A stretch of DNA of 64,000 nucleotides from Bacteroidota bacterium (GTDB taxonomy: Bacteria > Bacteroidota > Bacteroidia > 2-12-FULL-35-15): the NCBI GenBank assembly GCA_947504725.1, contig CANNHN010000006.1:1-64000 (forward strand). The letters are read 5' to 3'. Shown piece by piece: positions 34,348 through 43,492 of the stretch. Under the pieces are notes generated by a model. That model was not told the DNA's origin. It searched no databases and worked only from the letters and a program-made list of their open reading frames with translations. The first letter of the stretch is position 1. Every line of letters starts with the position of its first letter. The translations under genes and the position numbers were made by a program.

Positions 34348-35256
34348 ATGGCAAACCCAATAATAGACGACTTTAAATCAAAAATACGAAACGGTAATCC
34401 AATCACACGTTTAATAATGATAAATGTGGTTGTGTTTTTATTCGTTAGTCTTTTTCGAATCATTTCATTCCTTAGTGGCGAATCAGGATTATTTGTTACT
34501 ATTGAAGAGTTCATCAAAAGCAACTTATCTCTTCCTTTAAGTTTTAACGGTTTAATTTACAAACCTTGGACACTCATTACATACATGTTCACCCATTTTT
34601 CCTTGATGCATTTATTTTGGAATTTAATTACACTTTATTGGTTCGGTGAACTTTTTATTAATTACACCAATTCAAAAAAACTGATTCCATTATACTTATT
34701 AGGAGGAATAGCAGGTGCGCTAATAACGATTAGCTTATTTACAATTATTACACCCTTTCAAGCGTATCTTGGAGCTCCTATGATTGGCGCATCCGCTGGC
34801 GTTACGGCAATTATTGTTGCAACTGCTACGCTAATTCCAAATGTAAACATGAACATGATGTTTATCGGTCCGGTTAAATTAATTTATGTTGCTTTGTTTG
34901 TTATTTTTATTGATGTTTTGAGCGTTGCTTCCTATAATAATGTTGGTGGAAATCTGTCTCACTTAGGTGGTGCTTTTATGGGATATTTATTTATTGTTCA
35001 ATATAAAAAGGGGGTCGATTTATCAAAAGGAATAAATCGTTTTTTCGATTGGACTTCTGGCATATTCAAATCGGGACCTATAAGCAAAATGAAAGTTGCT
35101 TATAAACGAAGTACATCAGACGAAGAGTATAACTACAATAAAAAAGTAGAACAAGAAATACTTGATAAAATACTTGATAAAATTTCAAAATCAGGATACG
35201 AGAGTTTATCAAAAAGCGAAAAAGAAATTTTATTTAAAGCTAGTGGGAACAAATAG
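34348..35256 (+). CDS. rhomboid-family intramembrane serine protease 2
   Basis: The protein has 302 residues. The dyad is S149 in MIGASAGVTAI and H205 in NLSHLGGAFMG; the oxyanion motif is HFSLMHLFWNLITLYWFGE. It lacks the long insert of the upstream rhomboid, and instead has a soluble, charged C-terminal tail of about 75 residues (SKMKVAYKRSTSDEEYNYNKKVEQEILDKI...) that may bind a partner. Tandem rhomboids after mutL are a conserved arrangement in Bacteroidota. The two copies are diverged, so they probably have different substrates. Confidence 0.9.
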   Translation: MANPIIDDFKSKIRNGNPITRLIMINVVVFLFVSLFRIISFLSGESGLFVTIEEFIKSNLSLPLSFNGLIYKPWTLITYMFTHFSLMHLFWNLITLYWFGELFINYTNSKKLIPLYLLGGIAGALITISLFTIITPFQAYLGAPMIGASAGVTAIIVATATLIPNVNMNMMFIGPVKLIYVALFVIFIDVLSVASYNNVGGNLSHLGGAFMGYLFIVQYKKGVDLSKGINRFFDWTSGIFKSGPISKMKVAYKRSTSDEEYNYNKKVEQEILDKILDKISKSGYESLSKSEKEILFKASGNK

Positions 35257-35342
35257 TATCAAGTAGTAAGTATAAGGTATCAGGACAAATCATCGTATCT
35301 TTTTTAGCTAATACTTCATTATAAATAAGCAGCATAGATTCG

Positions 35343-35350
35343 TAAATTCG
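35343..35350 (+). promoter_or_regulatory. variant -7 motif before the EEP nuclease gene
   Basis: TAAATTCG differs from TAnnTTTG by one base. It lies in GATTCGTAAATTCG, which parallels GATTCGTAGATTTG at 31031 and GATTCGTAAATTTG at 46015. Confidence 0.3.
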
Positions 35351-35371
35351 TTTTATTCGCTATCAGTACAA

Positions 35372-36511
35372 TTGGAGGAACAAAAAAACATACAAGAGGA
35401 AAAGAGAAAACGAAAAGGCAAACGCTATTTCTTTAACCGCATCGCTATGTTCTGCAATCACCTTGCAGTTGTTGCTTTGCTAGTTTCTTATATGGCTCAA
35501 CATGTTAGTCCGGAAACATTTTGGATCATTTCATTTTTTGGCTTATTCTACCCTATCTTGCTCATTATAAATTTGTTATTTGTTATTTACTGGGCCATTC
35601 AAATTAAGAAACGTGCACTTTATTCATTCTTAGTGATACTGGTTGGATTCTCAACTTTACAAAATTACGTTCAATTTACGTTCAATCATACACCTGATGG
35701 GTCTAAGAAATTAATTCGAGTTATGTCATACAATGTCAAAGTATTCGACTTGTATGCATGGAGCAAAAACGAAAAAACTCGCAATGACTTATTTAATCTC
35801 ATCAACACAGAAGCTACTGAAATAGGATGTTTTCAAGAATATTACCATCGCGACAGTAGTAAATGGGCAAACACTGATTCGTTATTAAAGCGCTCTAAAT
35901 ATAAATATTATCACATTGAATACACTTCCGATATAAAACCAAAACAGCATTTTGGGATTGCAACATTTAGCAACTATCCAATCATTAACAAAGGCAAAGT
36001 AAATTTTGGATATAAAAGCAATAACGTATGCATCTATACAGATATCGTTTGTTTAAAAGATACATTTCGAATTTACAACATGCATTTACAATCCATTGCC
36101 TTTTCAAAAGATGATTATAAATACATTGACGACTTACAGAATGATGTGGAAACGGAAGACATTGAACGCTCAAAAAGCATTTTAAATAGATTAAATCTTG
36201 CCTTTATTAAACGAGCTAAACAAGCCGATTTAATTCATGCAAGCATAACTTCATCTCCATACCCTGTAATAGTTTGTGGCGACTTTAATGACACGCCAGC
36301 ATCGTATTCTCGAAATAAAATTGGCGGCAATTTATCAGATGCGTTTGTAGAAAGTGGAAATGGTTTTGGCAGAACTTATATTGGCAAATTTCCTTCTTTT
36401 AGAATTGATTATATTCTTTATGGAAAAGAATTTAAATCGTATAATTTCAGAACAATACGAGAAGAATTATCTGATCACTATCCTGTGGTTTGTTATTTGG
36501 AGATACAATAA
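35372..36511 (+). CDS. membrane-bound endonuclease/exonuclease/phosphatase family protein
   Basis: The protein has 379 residues. Three membrane segments lie at about 24-43, 48-72 and 80-98, followed by an EEP domain with RVMSYNVKVFDLY, GCFQEYYH (metal-binding Glu), VVCGDFNDTPAS and a C-terminal SDHYPVVCYLE. Such proteins cleave phosphodiester bonds in DNA, RNA or lipids; the outward catalytic domain and genome position suggest an envelope role. I chose the TTG at 35372 because the family's first helix (FFNRIAMFCNHLAVV) begins before the first ATG (35447). It ends the mutL-rhomboid gene group. Confidence 0.85.
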   Translation: MEEQKNIQEEKRKRKGKRYFFNRIAMFCNHLAVVALLVSYMAQHVSPETFWIISFFGLFYPILLIINLLFVIYWAIQIKKRALYSFLVILVGFSTLQNYVQFTFNHTPDGSKKLIRVMSYNVKVFDLYAWSKNEKTRNDLFNLINTEATEIGCFQEYYHRDSSKWANTDSLLKRSKYKYYHIEYTSDIKPKQHFGIATFSNYPIINKGKVNFGYKSNNVCIYTDIVCLKDTFRIYNMHLQSIAFSKDDYKYIDDLQNDVETEDIERSKSILNRLNLAFIKRAKQADLIHASITSSPYPVIVCGDFNDTPASYSRNKIGGNLSDAFVESGNGFGRTYIGKFPSFRIDYILYGKEFKSYNFRTIREELSDHYPVVCYLEIQ

Positions 36512-36563
36512 GTTTAAAGTTGGGAAGTTTAAAGTTAATTTAACTACGACACCCTACTTTGAT

Positions 36564-38198
36564 CTATTTTGCAACAGCAGCTTTCTTCACCTTCTTCAAT
36601 GAAAGCAAGTTCATAGAATTCGAAGTCAAGCCCGAAATATTATTCTGAACCAATCTCACTACCTGATCATAGTACAAAGGAACAACAGGCGCATTGTCAA
36701 TTAACAACTGATCCATTTGTTGGTAATAATCGTAACGGATAGAATCATTTAATTCTGATTGTGATCTTTCATACAACAAATCAAATTGTGTATTTTTATA
36801 ATGTGTATAATTAAATCCTTTCGGACTCCAATTTTTACTATAGAATAAAGAAAGGAAGTTTTCTTCATCTGGATAATCACAAACCCATGATTTACGGAAA
36901 AAATTTAATTTAGAATTAGCAATAGCTTCACCTAAGACATTTGCTTTCTGCACATCAATTCTAATATTAATACCAAATTCAGCTAATTGAGATTGAATGT
37001 ATTCTGCAAGATCTAAATATTGCTCAGTTGTTGACAACGTAATATCAGGCAATCCTTTTCCATCAGGGAAACCAGCTAAAAACAAAAGTTCTTTAACCTT
37101 ATCAGGATTGTAATCATATCCTTTTACTTTTGAACTATTGAATGAAGGCAATCCAGGAGGAATAAAACCAGCTGTTGCAGGCGTTCCTATATTTTTACGC
37201 AAGTACATCACCATCTTTTTGCGATCGAACCCGTAATTGATAGCTTGACGAATGGCTTTTATTTTTAATGGAGATTTTTTAAATTGTGGCAGATTCTCAT
37301 CAATCAAAAATCCTAGATAATCAGTTTTTAAATATGGTTGCGTTTGCATAACATATTTCCCCTTATATTTCTCTTTTAACTCCCCTTCAACAGTAAATGC
37401 TTCATCCGTATTGATAGCGTCAATACCAGAAACCATATCAACCGAGCCTTCTAAAAATTCTAGAAAAGATGTTTCCTTGTCTTTAATGAATGAAATAGAA
37501 ACAGCATCCAGATAAGGCAGACGATTTCCATTTTCAAATTCAAAATATTTTTCGTTTTTAACAAATACCAATTTTGAACCTTCATTCCACATTTTAAATT
37601 TGAATGGTCCTGTACCAACAGGGTTTCTTCTAAAATCTTCGCCAAAATTTTCAACTACTTCTTGAGGAATTACCGAAAAGTATTTCATCGTTAAAATCCC
37701 AAGGAATGGAGTAAATGGCCGAACGAGATGAATCACGAAGGTTGAATCGTTTGGTGCTTCAAACCCTTTTCTATCGTTTACATAGGTTAGTAATGTTGTA
37801 GCTTTTGAAACTTTCGGGTCAAGCAAACGATTAAATGAATATACAAAGTCTTTTGAGGTAACTTTTCTTCCAACTCCATCCTCAAAAACATCGTTATCAT
37901 GAAAAAAAACATCCGTATGCAAATGAAAGGTATAGGTCATACCTTCATTTGTAATTTCCCATGATTTTGCAATTGATGGTTTAACTTTCAAAAGGTCGTC
38001 CATCTCTACCAACCCATTATAAAGCTGATTGACAGCTAAAATATTTTCGAAATTAGAAGCGGAAGCTGGGTCAAGAGAACTTACTCCAGCCATATCATTA
38101 TATTTAAAAACCGTACGTGCATCTTCTTTTTGATCTCCACCCGAAGAACATGCAACAAGTAAAATACAAAAAGAAATATACAAAAATGATTTTTTCAT
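36564..38198 (-). CDS. ABC transporter substrate-binding lipoprotein, peptide/nickel type (SBP family 5)
   Basis: The protein has 544 residues. The lipoprotein signal is KSFLYISFCILLVAC followed by SSGGDQ. The family 5 signature is present: 'VKPSIAKSWEITNEGMTYTFHLHTDVFFHDND', 'VTSKDFVYSFNRLLDPKVSKA', 'NPVGTGPFKFKMW', and the late region 'AIRQAINYGFDRKKMVMYLR'. DppA/OppA-like proteins deliver peptides to a membrane permease. No permease or ATPase gene is adjacent, so it either works with a transporter encoded elsewhere or has another binding role. It converges on the EEP gene with a short spacer. Confidence 0.9.
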   Translation of the reverse strand: MKKSFLYISFCILLVACSSGGDQKEDARTVFKYNDMAGVSSLDPASASNFENILAVNQLYNGLVEMDDLLKVKPSIAKSWEITNEGMTYTFHLHTDVFFHDNDVFEDGVGRKVTSKDFVYSFNRLLDPKVSKATTLLTYVNDRKGFEAPNDSTFVIHLVRPFTPFLGILTMKYFSVIPQEVVENFGEDFRRNPVGTGPFKFKMWNEGSKLVFVKNEKYFEFENGNRLPYLDAVSISFIKDKETSFLEFLEGSVDMVSGIDAINTDEAFTVEGELKEKYKGKYVMQTQPYLKTDYLGFLIDENLPQFKKSPLKIKAIRQAINYGFDRKKMVMYLRKNIGTPATAGFIPPGLPSFNSSKVKGYDYNPDKVKELLFLAGFPDGKGLPDITLSTTEQYLDLAEYIQSQLAEFGINIRIDVQKANVLGEAIANSKLNFFRKSWVCDYPDEENFLSLFYSKNWSPKGFNYTHYKNTQFDLLYERSQSELNDSIRYDYYQQMDQLLIDNAPVVPLYYDQVVRLVQNNISGLTSNSMNLLSLKKVKKAAVAK

Positions 38199-38361
38199 AC
38201 GCTATTATTATTCGGGATGTTCAACTTCTAAAATTCTGAATTTTAACACAGTTCAAGTTTAAGGAATCCTTTTGCGTAAAAACGAATGACCTTCTTGCAC
38301 TTATTAACAGTTTTTTGAACAAATTAGAGCAACTGCTCATGTAGGCCTACACAAGTAAGTA

Positions 38362-38393
38362 TTGGCATAATAAACAGATTATTAGTAACTTCG
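38362..38393 (+). promoter_or_regulatory. promoter of mtaB, TTG-N21-TAACTTCG
   Basis: TTG at 38362-38364 and TAACTTCG at 38386-38393 are 21 bases apart; the -7 box has one mismatch to TAnnTTTG. It ends 9 bases before the mtaB ATG, so the leader would be very short. Confidence 0.4.
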
Positions 38394-38402
38394 CGTTCTA
38401 TA

Positions 38403-39728
38403 ATGAAAAAAGTCGCATTTCATACATTGGGTTGCAAACTCAACTTTTCGGAAACTAGCACCATTGCTCGTTTATTCGAAGACCAAGGCTATCAAAAGGT
38501 TGATTTCAAACAGCCTAGTGATGTTTATGTGATCAATACTTGCTCCGTTACAGCAAATGCCGACAAAGAATGCAAACAAATCGTAAAATCCGCATTGAGT
38601 ATTGCTCCAGAGGCTTTTGTGATTGTGGTTGGCTGTTATGCTCAGCTAAAACCTGAAGAAATTTCAAATATTGAAGGTGTTGATCTGGTTTTGGGAGCTG
38701 CCGAAAAATTCAAATTATTGAACTACCTCAGCGATATAAGCAAAAAATCGAAAGCCGAAATTTATAGTTGCGAAATTGAAGAAGCCAACTTTTTTGTGGA
38801 TTCTTATTCGTTTGGCGACAGAACAAGAGTGTTTTTAAAAGTACAAGATGGCTGTGATTACAACTGTTCGTTTTGCACCATTCCTTTGGCAAGAGGAAGC
38901 AGCAGAAGTGATAGCATTTTAAATGCTGTTAAAAATGCAAACGATATTGCCAAACAAGATGTAAAAGAAATTGTGTTGACAGGTGTCAATTTAGGAGATT
39001 TTGGAAATAATGCATCTAAAGAAGGTAATCGCAAACAAGAAACTTTTTTTGATTTAGTTCAAGAGTTAGATAAAGTAGAAGGAATTGAACGCTTCAGAAT
39101 TTCTTCCATCGAACCGAATTTATTAAAAGATGAAACGATTAAATTTGTTTCTCAATCCAAGCGTTTTGTTCCACATTTTCATATTCCACTTCAATCTGGA
39201 AATAACAAAATGTTGAAAGCTATGCGCAGAAGATATTTGCGTGAATTGTATAGCGAACGCGTTGCAAAAATAAAAACATTGATGCCACATTGTTGCATTG
39301 GAGTGGATGTAATAGTTGGGTTTCCTGGTGAAACGGATGAAGACTTTTTAGATACTTATAATTTCCTAAACGAACAACCAATTTCTTATCTGCACGTATT
39401 TACATATTCAGAAAGAGATAATACGGATGCGATTCACTTGAAAGATATTGTTCCTGTTGCAACACGCAAAAAACGCAATAAAATGTTACGCATTTTATCT
39501 GCAAAAAAATTACGCCATTTCTACGAACAACACTTAGGTGAAACAAGAACTGTGCTTTTTGAAAGCGATAACAAAGAAGGATTCATGCATGGTTTTACCG
39601 ATAATTACATAAAAGTAAAAACACTTTACAATCCTGATTTAGTGAACCAACTAAAACAAGTTGATTTAAAAGAATTGGATGCAGATGGCTGTGTGCTTGT
39701 AGATTTGCCTGTTATGACTTTAGCTTAA
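38403..39728 (+). CDS. mtaB: tRNA t6A37 methylthiotransferase MtaB
   Basis: The protein has 441 residues. It has the three parts of methylthiotransferases: an N-terminal UPF0004 domain with cysteines in FHTLGCKLNFSET, NTCSVTANADKEC and VVGCYAQLKPEE that hold the auxiliary cluster; a radical-SAM core with C151-x3-C155-x2-C158 in DGCDYNCSFCTIP; and a C-terminal TRAM-like region. The TLGCKLNF start is typical of MtaB rather than MiaB or RimO. It adds the methylthio group at C2 of N6-threonylcarbamoyladenosine 37 in ANN-decoding tRNAs. It is single, with its own promoter, followed by the STAS/SEC14-like pair. Confidence 0.93.
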   Translation: MKKVAFHTLGCKLNFSETSTIARLFEDQGYQKVDFKQPSDVYVINTCSVTANADKECKQIVKSALSIAPEAFVIVVGCYAQLKPEEISNIEGVDLVLGAAEKFKLLNYLSDISKKSKAEIYSCEIEEANFFVDSYSFGDRTRVFLKVQDGCDYNCSFCTIPLARGSSRSDSILNAVKNANDIAKQDVKEIVLTGVNLGDFGNNASKEGNRKQETFFDLVQELDKVEGIERFRISSIEPNLLKDETIKFVSQSKRFVPHFHIPLQSGNNKMLKAMRRRYLRELYSERVAKIKTLMPHCCIGVDVIVGFPGETDEDFLDTYNFLNEQPISYLHVFTYSERDNTDAIHLKDIVPVATRKKRNKMLRILSAKKLRHFYEQHLGETRTVLFESDNKEGFMHGFTDNYIKVKTLYNPDLVNQLKQVDLKELDADGCVLVDLPVMTLA

Positions 39729-39735
39729 ACTTTTC

Positions 39736-39765
39736 TTTGTATTTATTCTTTTTAGTTTAGATTTG
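39736..39765 (+). promoter_or_regulatory. promoter of the STAS/SEC14-like pair, TTTG-N18-TAGATTTG
   Basis: TTTG at 39736-39739 and TAGATTTG at 39758-39765 resemble the phylum's -33/-7 elements, with spacing slightly short. The start codon of the first paralogue (TTG at 39786) is 20 bases beyond. Confidence 0.45.
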
Positions 39766-39785
39766 CATTCATCAATTACTCCAAA

Positions 39786-40187
39786 TTGAAAGAAACTATA
39801 ACAATACAACAACATTTAGATCTAAAAACTTCTGAAGTTAATTTTAGAAGTGATGGAATAGTGAACCTTCATATCAAAGCAAATAAATCTCTTACTCGGG
39901 AAGATACCGTGAAGATGATAGAATATATTGGTGAAATTGGAGAAGGTAAAAAATTTCTAATATTAATTACTACCGGTGAGTTTTCTCTTGTAGATAAAGA
40001 AGCTAGAGAATTTGGTGCAACAGAAGCAGGCAATAGATACACCTTGGCAGCTGCAATAGTTGTGAAAAGTTTAGCGCAGAAATTATTAGGAAATGCATAT
40101 ATTAAAGTGAACAAACCATCCGCTCCAAATAAACTATTTACTGACCAACAAAAAGCAATAGATTGGTTAGGAACGATTTTAAAATAA
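39786..40187 (+). CDS. STAS/SEC14-like small protein, copy 1
   Basis: The protein has 133 residues from a TTG start; there is no nearer ATG in frame before the conserved part. The sequence runs 'VNFRSDGIVNLHIKANKSLTREDTVKMIEYIGEIGEGKKFLILITTGEFSLVDKEAREF' then 'NRYTLAAAIVVKSLAQKLLGNAYIKVNKPSAPNKLFTDQQKAIDWL'. Alternating strands and helices with a final 'xxxAxxWL' helix match small SpoIIAA/STAS-like proteins of Bacteroidota (also labelled DUF7793 or SEC14-like). These may act as anti-anti-sigma-type switches or lipid binders; neither is shown. It is 7 bases upstream of a clear paralogue. Confidence 0.65.
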   Translation: MKETITIQQHLDLKTSEVNFRSDGIVNLHIKANKSLTREDTVKMIEYIGEIGEGKKFLILITTGEFSLVDKEAREFGATEAGNRYTLAAAIVVKSLAQKLLGNAYIKVNKPSAPNKLFTDQQKAIDWLGTILK

Positions 40188-40194
40188 AAAACAA

Positions 40195-40590
40195 ATGAGT
40201 GAAGTTACAATTGTAAAATCGGCAACAACTTTTGGCTCAATCATTTCTTTAAGAAGTGATGGAATTATTCAAATTGACATGAAAGCCAATAATACACTTC
40301 AGTTAGTAGATGCCCGACAAATGGTAAATGCTTTTGCCGAAATAGGAGGAGGAAAAAAATATCCACTTTTATTTATTGCTGGAGATTTTGCTTTAGCCAG
40401 CCCTGATGCTCGAAAGTATGCATCCGGAATAGAAGCAAATCAATACACGTTAGCAAGCGTGTTCGTGGTAAAAAATAGCATCCAAAAAATAATGGGCAAT
40501 GCTTATATCACCTTCAATAAACCAATTACTCCAACAAAAATTATGACCCGAGAGGAATCAGCAGTAACTTGGTTAAAAAGTTTTTTATAA
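40195..40590 (+). CDS. STAS/SEC14-like small protein, copy 2
   Basis: The protein has 131 residues and is clearly homologous to the upstream copy: RSDGIIQIDMKANNTL, EIGGGKKYPLLFIAGDFALASPDARKYA, NQYTLASVFVVKNSIQKIMGNAYITFNKP, ESAVTWLKSFL. Shared positions are the RSDGI strand, the G-x-GKK turn, the Q/RYTLA helix start and the GNAYIxxNKP strand. The serine in the 'ASPDAR' turn lies where STAS phosphoserines can occur, but the alignment is too loose to assign it. The tandem pair forms an operon and suggests a recent duplication with divergence. Confidence 0.65.
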   Translation: MSEVTIVKSATTFGSIISLRSDGIIQIDMKANNTLQLVDARQMVNAFAEIGGGKKYPLLFIAGDFALASPDARKYASGIEANQYTLASVFVVKNSIQKIMGNAYITFNKPITPTKIMTREESAVTWLKSFL

Positions 40591-40742
40591 GATTATTATA
40601 CACATTTTTAATCAAAAATCAAGTGTCTGTTAAAACTTTTAAAAACTTTAATTTTTTTAACATAAAACCTCCCTTCTCCCCTATTTTAAAGGAATTGTTA
40701 TCAACAGGCTATTCACTCAACAAATAGGCCAAGCCATTAAAG

Positions 40743-40750
40743 TATATTTG
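40743..40750 (+). promoter_or_regulatory. -7 promoter motif of the condensin-like operon
   Basis: TATATTTG matches TAnnTTTG exactly and ends 28 bases before the ATG at 40779. No clear -33 element is seen at 19-21 bases. Confidence 0.5.
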
Positions 40751-40778
40751 AGCATAAATCTTATAATCCTATAAAAAG

Positions 40779-43475
40779 ATGCTTACTCGAATCTCTTTAA
40801 TTAACTCAAAAGGTTACGGCAAGGCCGAAATGAAACTCGACAATTGTGATTCTATCCAATTGGTTGGGCCGAACAACATTGGTAAATCAACGCTAATCTA
40901 TGCGCTGAATTTCCTGTTTGTGGTTGACGGACAGAAAATGTCGTTCAGTGGACAGCGTAAAGGTGATAAAGAAACAATCCATCACTACTTTCCAACCCAT
41001 AATAAGAGTTTCTTGATATTTGAAATCAACAAAATGGGCTACTACTGCATTTTGGTAAAACGAAACACAGATGGTGAGTTGGAATATTATAAAATTGAAA
41101 GTGATTACAACGAAGATTTTTTCTTTGAACTAGAAGGTACTCACCAACGTTTGCTAAGTTTTGACGAAGTTATCGAGAACTTAAATAAACGAGGTGTTAT
41201 GCATAGCAAGTTTGCTACAAAAACAGATGTGTTTAACGCTGTTTACCACCGCGGAACAAAAAACAATGCGGTAGTTTGGTTGGAAGATACAGTAAAAGCA
41301 GACGGATTGAGCAATAACTTCTCAAAAGTATATCGTTACTTGATTAACTCAAAATTAATCACCAACAAAACATTGAAAGAATCATTGATTATTGCTGATA
41401 ATCGCGAAAATGAAGGATTAAATTTTTCACAGAAAAACAAAAAAGATATTACCGATTTACTTCGTATCAACGAAGAAATTAAAAGCATTAAAGCCGTTCG
41501 TCCTGACTTCTTAGACTTCCGTGAATTAGTAAAAGTTCACAATTCAAAAACAACGATTGTAAGTGAATTGCTTTATGCATTCAATACGGCCTACACTGCT
41601 GCAATTCCAGAATTGGAAATATCATCAGTTGAGCGAGGCCGACACATTGCAGCAGTTCACAACGAAATCAATGAAATTTTAAAACCAAAAGAATTGAATT
41701 TCGCTTCTTACATTGGAGAAAAGAATGCTGAGATAAAAAACAAAACTACTTTCTTGAACGAAAAGCAATTAGAATTGCATGAAATCAATAAATACGAAAC
41801 AATTGAGTTCTTGAAAGAGTCCATGAAGAATTTGGATCAAGAACGTAAAGAAATCGAAAACAGAATCACTACAATTGAAAGCCAAAAACTATCAAGCAAA
41901 CATTTGGAATTTCGTTTAGAAAAAGTGACCGATAAAATTGCTTCTGTTGAAAACCAAATCAACAACTACAACAACTTATTGATTCACAAAATTTCTGATG
42001 ACGAAAAAACGAAACAGTTATTAAATGCGATTCTTTCTGAGCAAGTACTAAGTTTACCAAGCAAACAAATCAAAAAGCAGATCAAAAAAGTATCTGATAA
42101 ATTGATGAACATTTTTGATGGTGAAATTGATATTTCAAAAGGATTAGAATTAACTGAATTCCGTTCTGTAAAAGAATTGAAAGACGAACTAAAAGTTTTG
42201 CTTGCAGAGAAAAAAATAACGGAAGAACTTTTAAAAACAGTTGTAGACAAAGAGAAAACAGATTTCAAATTGAAAAGTATTCTTGGAGAACTTGAAGTTA
42301 TCAAAGAAAAAATCAAAGGAATTGAAACTAAACCACAATTAGAAAGAGCTGTTAAAGGCATAATTGAAGAAATCAAAATTTTCAATGAAGAGAAGAAGGA
42401 ATTAGAATTACAATTGAATGATTTAGTGAAGGAAATTGCTTCTAAACAAATCATGTTAGATAAATTGAATGAAGAAAAACGCAATCTTGAACTTCGAGTA
42501 AAAGAATTGAAAGACCGTAAAATGGAAATGGAATCTATTGAAGTTGAACCTCGCGAATACGAGACAAACGACAACTTAGATTATATCTATTCAAAAATTC
42601 AAATCCACCAAAAAGATCGTCACGATATCAAAGCAAACAAAGATGTTGTTTTTGAAGGACTAAAATATCGTTTGAGAAGCAGCATTGCTGACGAAATAGA
42701 ATTCATCACTTTTGTTGAAGAAGAAATTGCTTGTTTGAGCGACAAAGAAAGAAGTATTGACGGTTTATTGTCAAGTATTTCTACTCAATTTGCAAATCCA
42801 GCTTTTACTTTGTTAAAACGTTACGAGGAGTTCAAACAATTCGTTTACGACAAGTTCAATTCAAAATTGGCTACAACACGTATATCAAATATCGAATCAT
42901 TAAAAATTGATTTGATTGATAACGAACGTATCATGAGTGAATTAAAAGCTATTAGTTCAATTCAGGAGTTTAACGGACAAATGAGTTTTGATTTTGATCA
43001 ATCTGAAAACTTAAAAATCCTAAACACTTATTTAGATACTGGCAAAAAAGTTCATTTTGATGAATTGTTCAACATCGAATTGTTATTAGAAATCAAAGGA
43101 ACAGAAAAACGCGTGGATTTAGCTAACCAAGTTGAGTCGGATGGAACAGATAGAATGATTCGTTTAGTTATCATCATGGCAATCATCAACCGTTTGGCAA
43201 TTACTGACGAACAAAACAAGATTACCTTATTTATCGATGAGGTTGCAACGATTGACAAACAAAATCGTCCAGAGCTTGTTAAATTTTGTAACGCACACAA
43301 CTTTATTCCAATTTTTGCTGCACCAGATGCAGTAGAAGGATTCAACAAATATTATTTCATTTATCCTTCAAAAGGAAAAATCAATATCAACGAAAAGCAA
43401 AATGCGGTGATTGTTGAAAGAAATGGTGTAGTTGAAAAAGTTGTTGGGAAGAAGAATTTAAAGAATTTGAACTAA
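40779..43475 (+). CDS. SMC-like ATPase of a MukB/MksB-type condensin
   Basis: The protein has 898 residues. The N-terminal ABC head has Walker A GPNNIGKST at 30-38, with 'IQLVGPNNIGKSTLIYALNF' typical of SMC/Rad50/MukB proteins. The middle (about 285-670) is coiled coil, rich in Glu, Lys, Leu and Ile, probably folded back at a small hinge. The C-terminal head has an atypical signature S787-D-G-T790 in QVESDGTDRMIRL and Walker B with D820-E821 in ITLFIDEVATID, then an H-loop-like region. The arms are about half the length of those in E. coli MukB. It leads a three-gene operon with kleisin-like and MksE-like genes, which decides the call. It probably entraps or extrudes DNA using ATP. Confidence 0.75.
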   Translation: MLTRISLINSKGYGKAEMKLDNCDSIQLVGPNNIGKSTLIYALNFLFVVDGQKMSFSGQRKGDKETIHHYFPTHNKSFLIFEINKMGYYCILVKRNTDGELEYYKIESDYNEDFFFELEGTHQRLLSFDEVIENLNKRGVMHSKFATKTDVFNAVYHRGTKNNAVVWLEDTVKADGLSNNFSKVYRYLINSKLITNKTLKESLIIADNRENEGLNFSQKNKKDITDLLRINEEIKSIKAVRPDFLDFRELVKVHNSKTTIVSELLYAFNTAYTAAIPELEISSVERGRHIAAVHNEINEILKPKELNFASYIGEKNAEIKNKTTFLNEKQLELHEINKYETIEFLKESMKNLDQERKEIENRITTIESQKLSSKHLEFRLEKVTDKIASVENQINNYNNLLIHKISDDEKTKQLLNAILSEQVLSLPSKQIKKQIKKVSDKLMNIFDGEIDISKGLELTEFRSVKELKDELKVLLAEKKITEELLKTVVDKEKTDFKLKSILGELEVIKEKIKGIETKPQLERAVKGIIEEIKIFNEEKKELELQLNDLVKEIASKQIMLDKLNEEKRNLELRVKELKDRKMEMESIEVEPREYETNDNLDYIYSKIQIHQKDRHDIKANKDVVFEGLKYRLRSSIADEIEFITFVEEEIACLSDKERSIDGLLSSISTQFANPAFTLLKRYEEFKQFVYDKFNSKLATTRISNIESLKIDLIDNERIMSELKAISSIQEFNGQMSFDFDQSENLKILNTYLDTGKKVHFDELFNIELLLEIKGTEKRVDLANQVESDGTDRMIRLVIIMAIINRLAITDEQNKITLFIDEVATIDKQNRPELVKFCNAHNFIPIFAAPDAVEGFNKYYFIYPSKGKININEKQNAVIVERNGVVEKVVGKKNLKNLN

Positions 43476-43492
43476 GCAATATACTATAGCTA

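Noticed and set aside
36512-36545. Tandem GTTTAAAGTT repeats after the EEP gene
   Set aside because: Short imperfect repeats such as these (also near 25942 and 35257) look like spacer slippage debris and have no consistent unit.
36354-36602. 82-codon frame overlapping the end of the EEP gene
   Set aside because: It lies mostly within the conserved nuclease domain in another frame and has no start context.
41984-42574. 196-codon minus-strand frame inside the SMC-like gene
   Set aside because: It mirrors the Glu/Lys coiled coil, giving Ser/Phe-rich nonsense; such shadows are expected.
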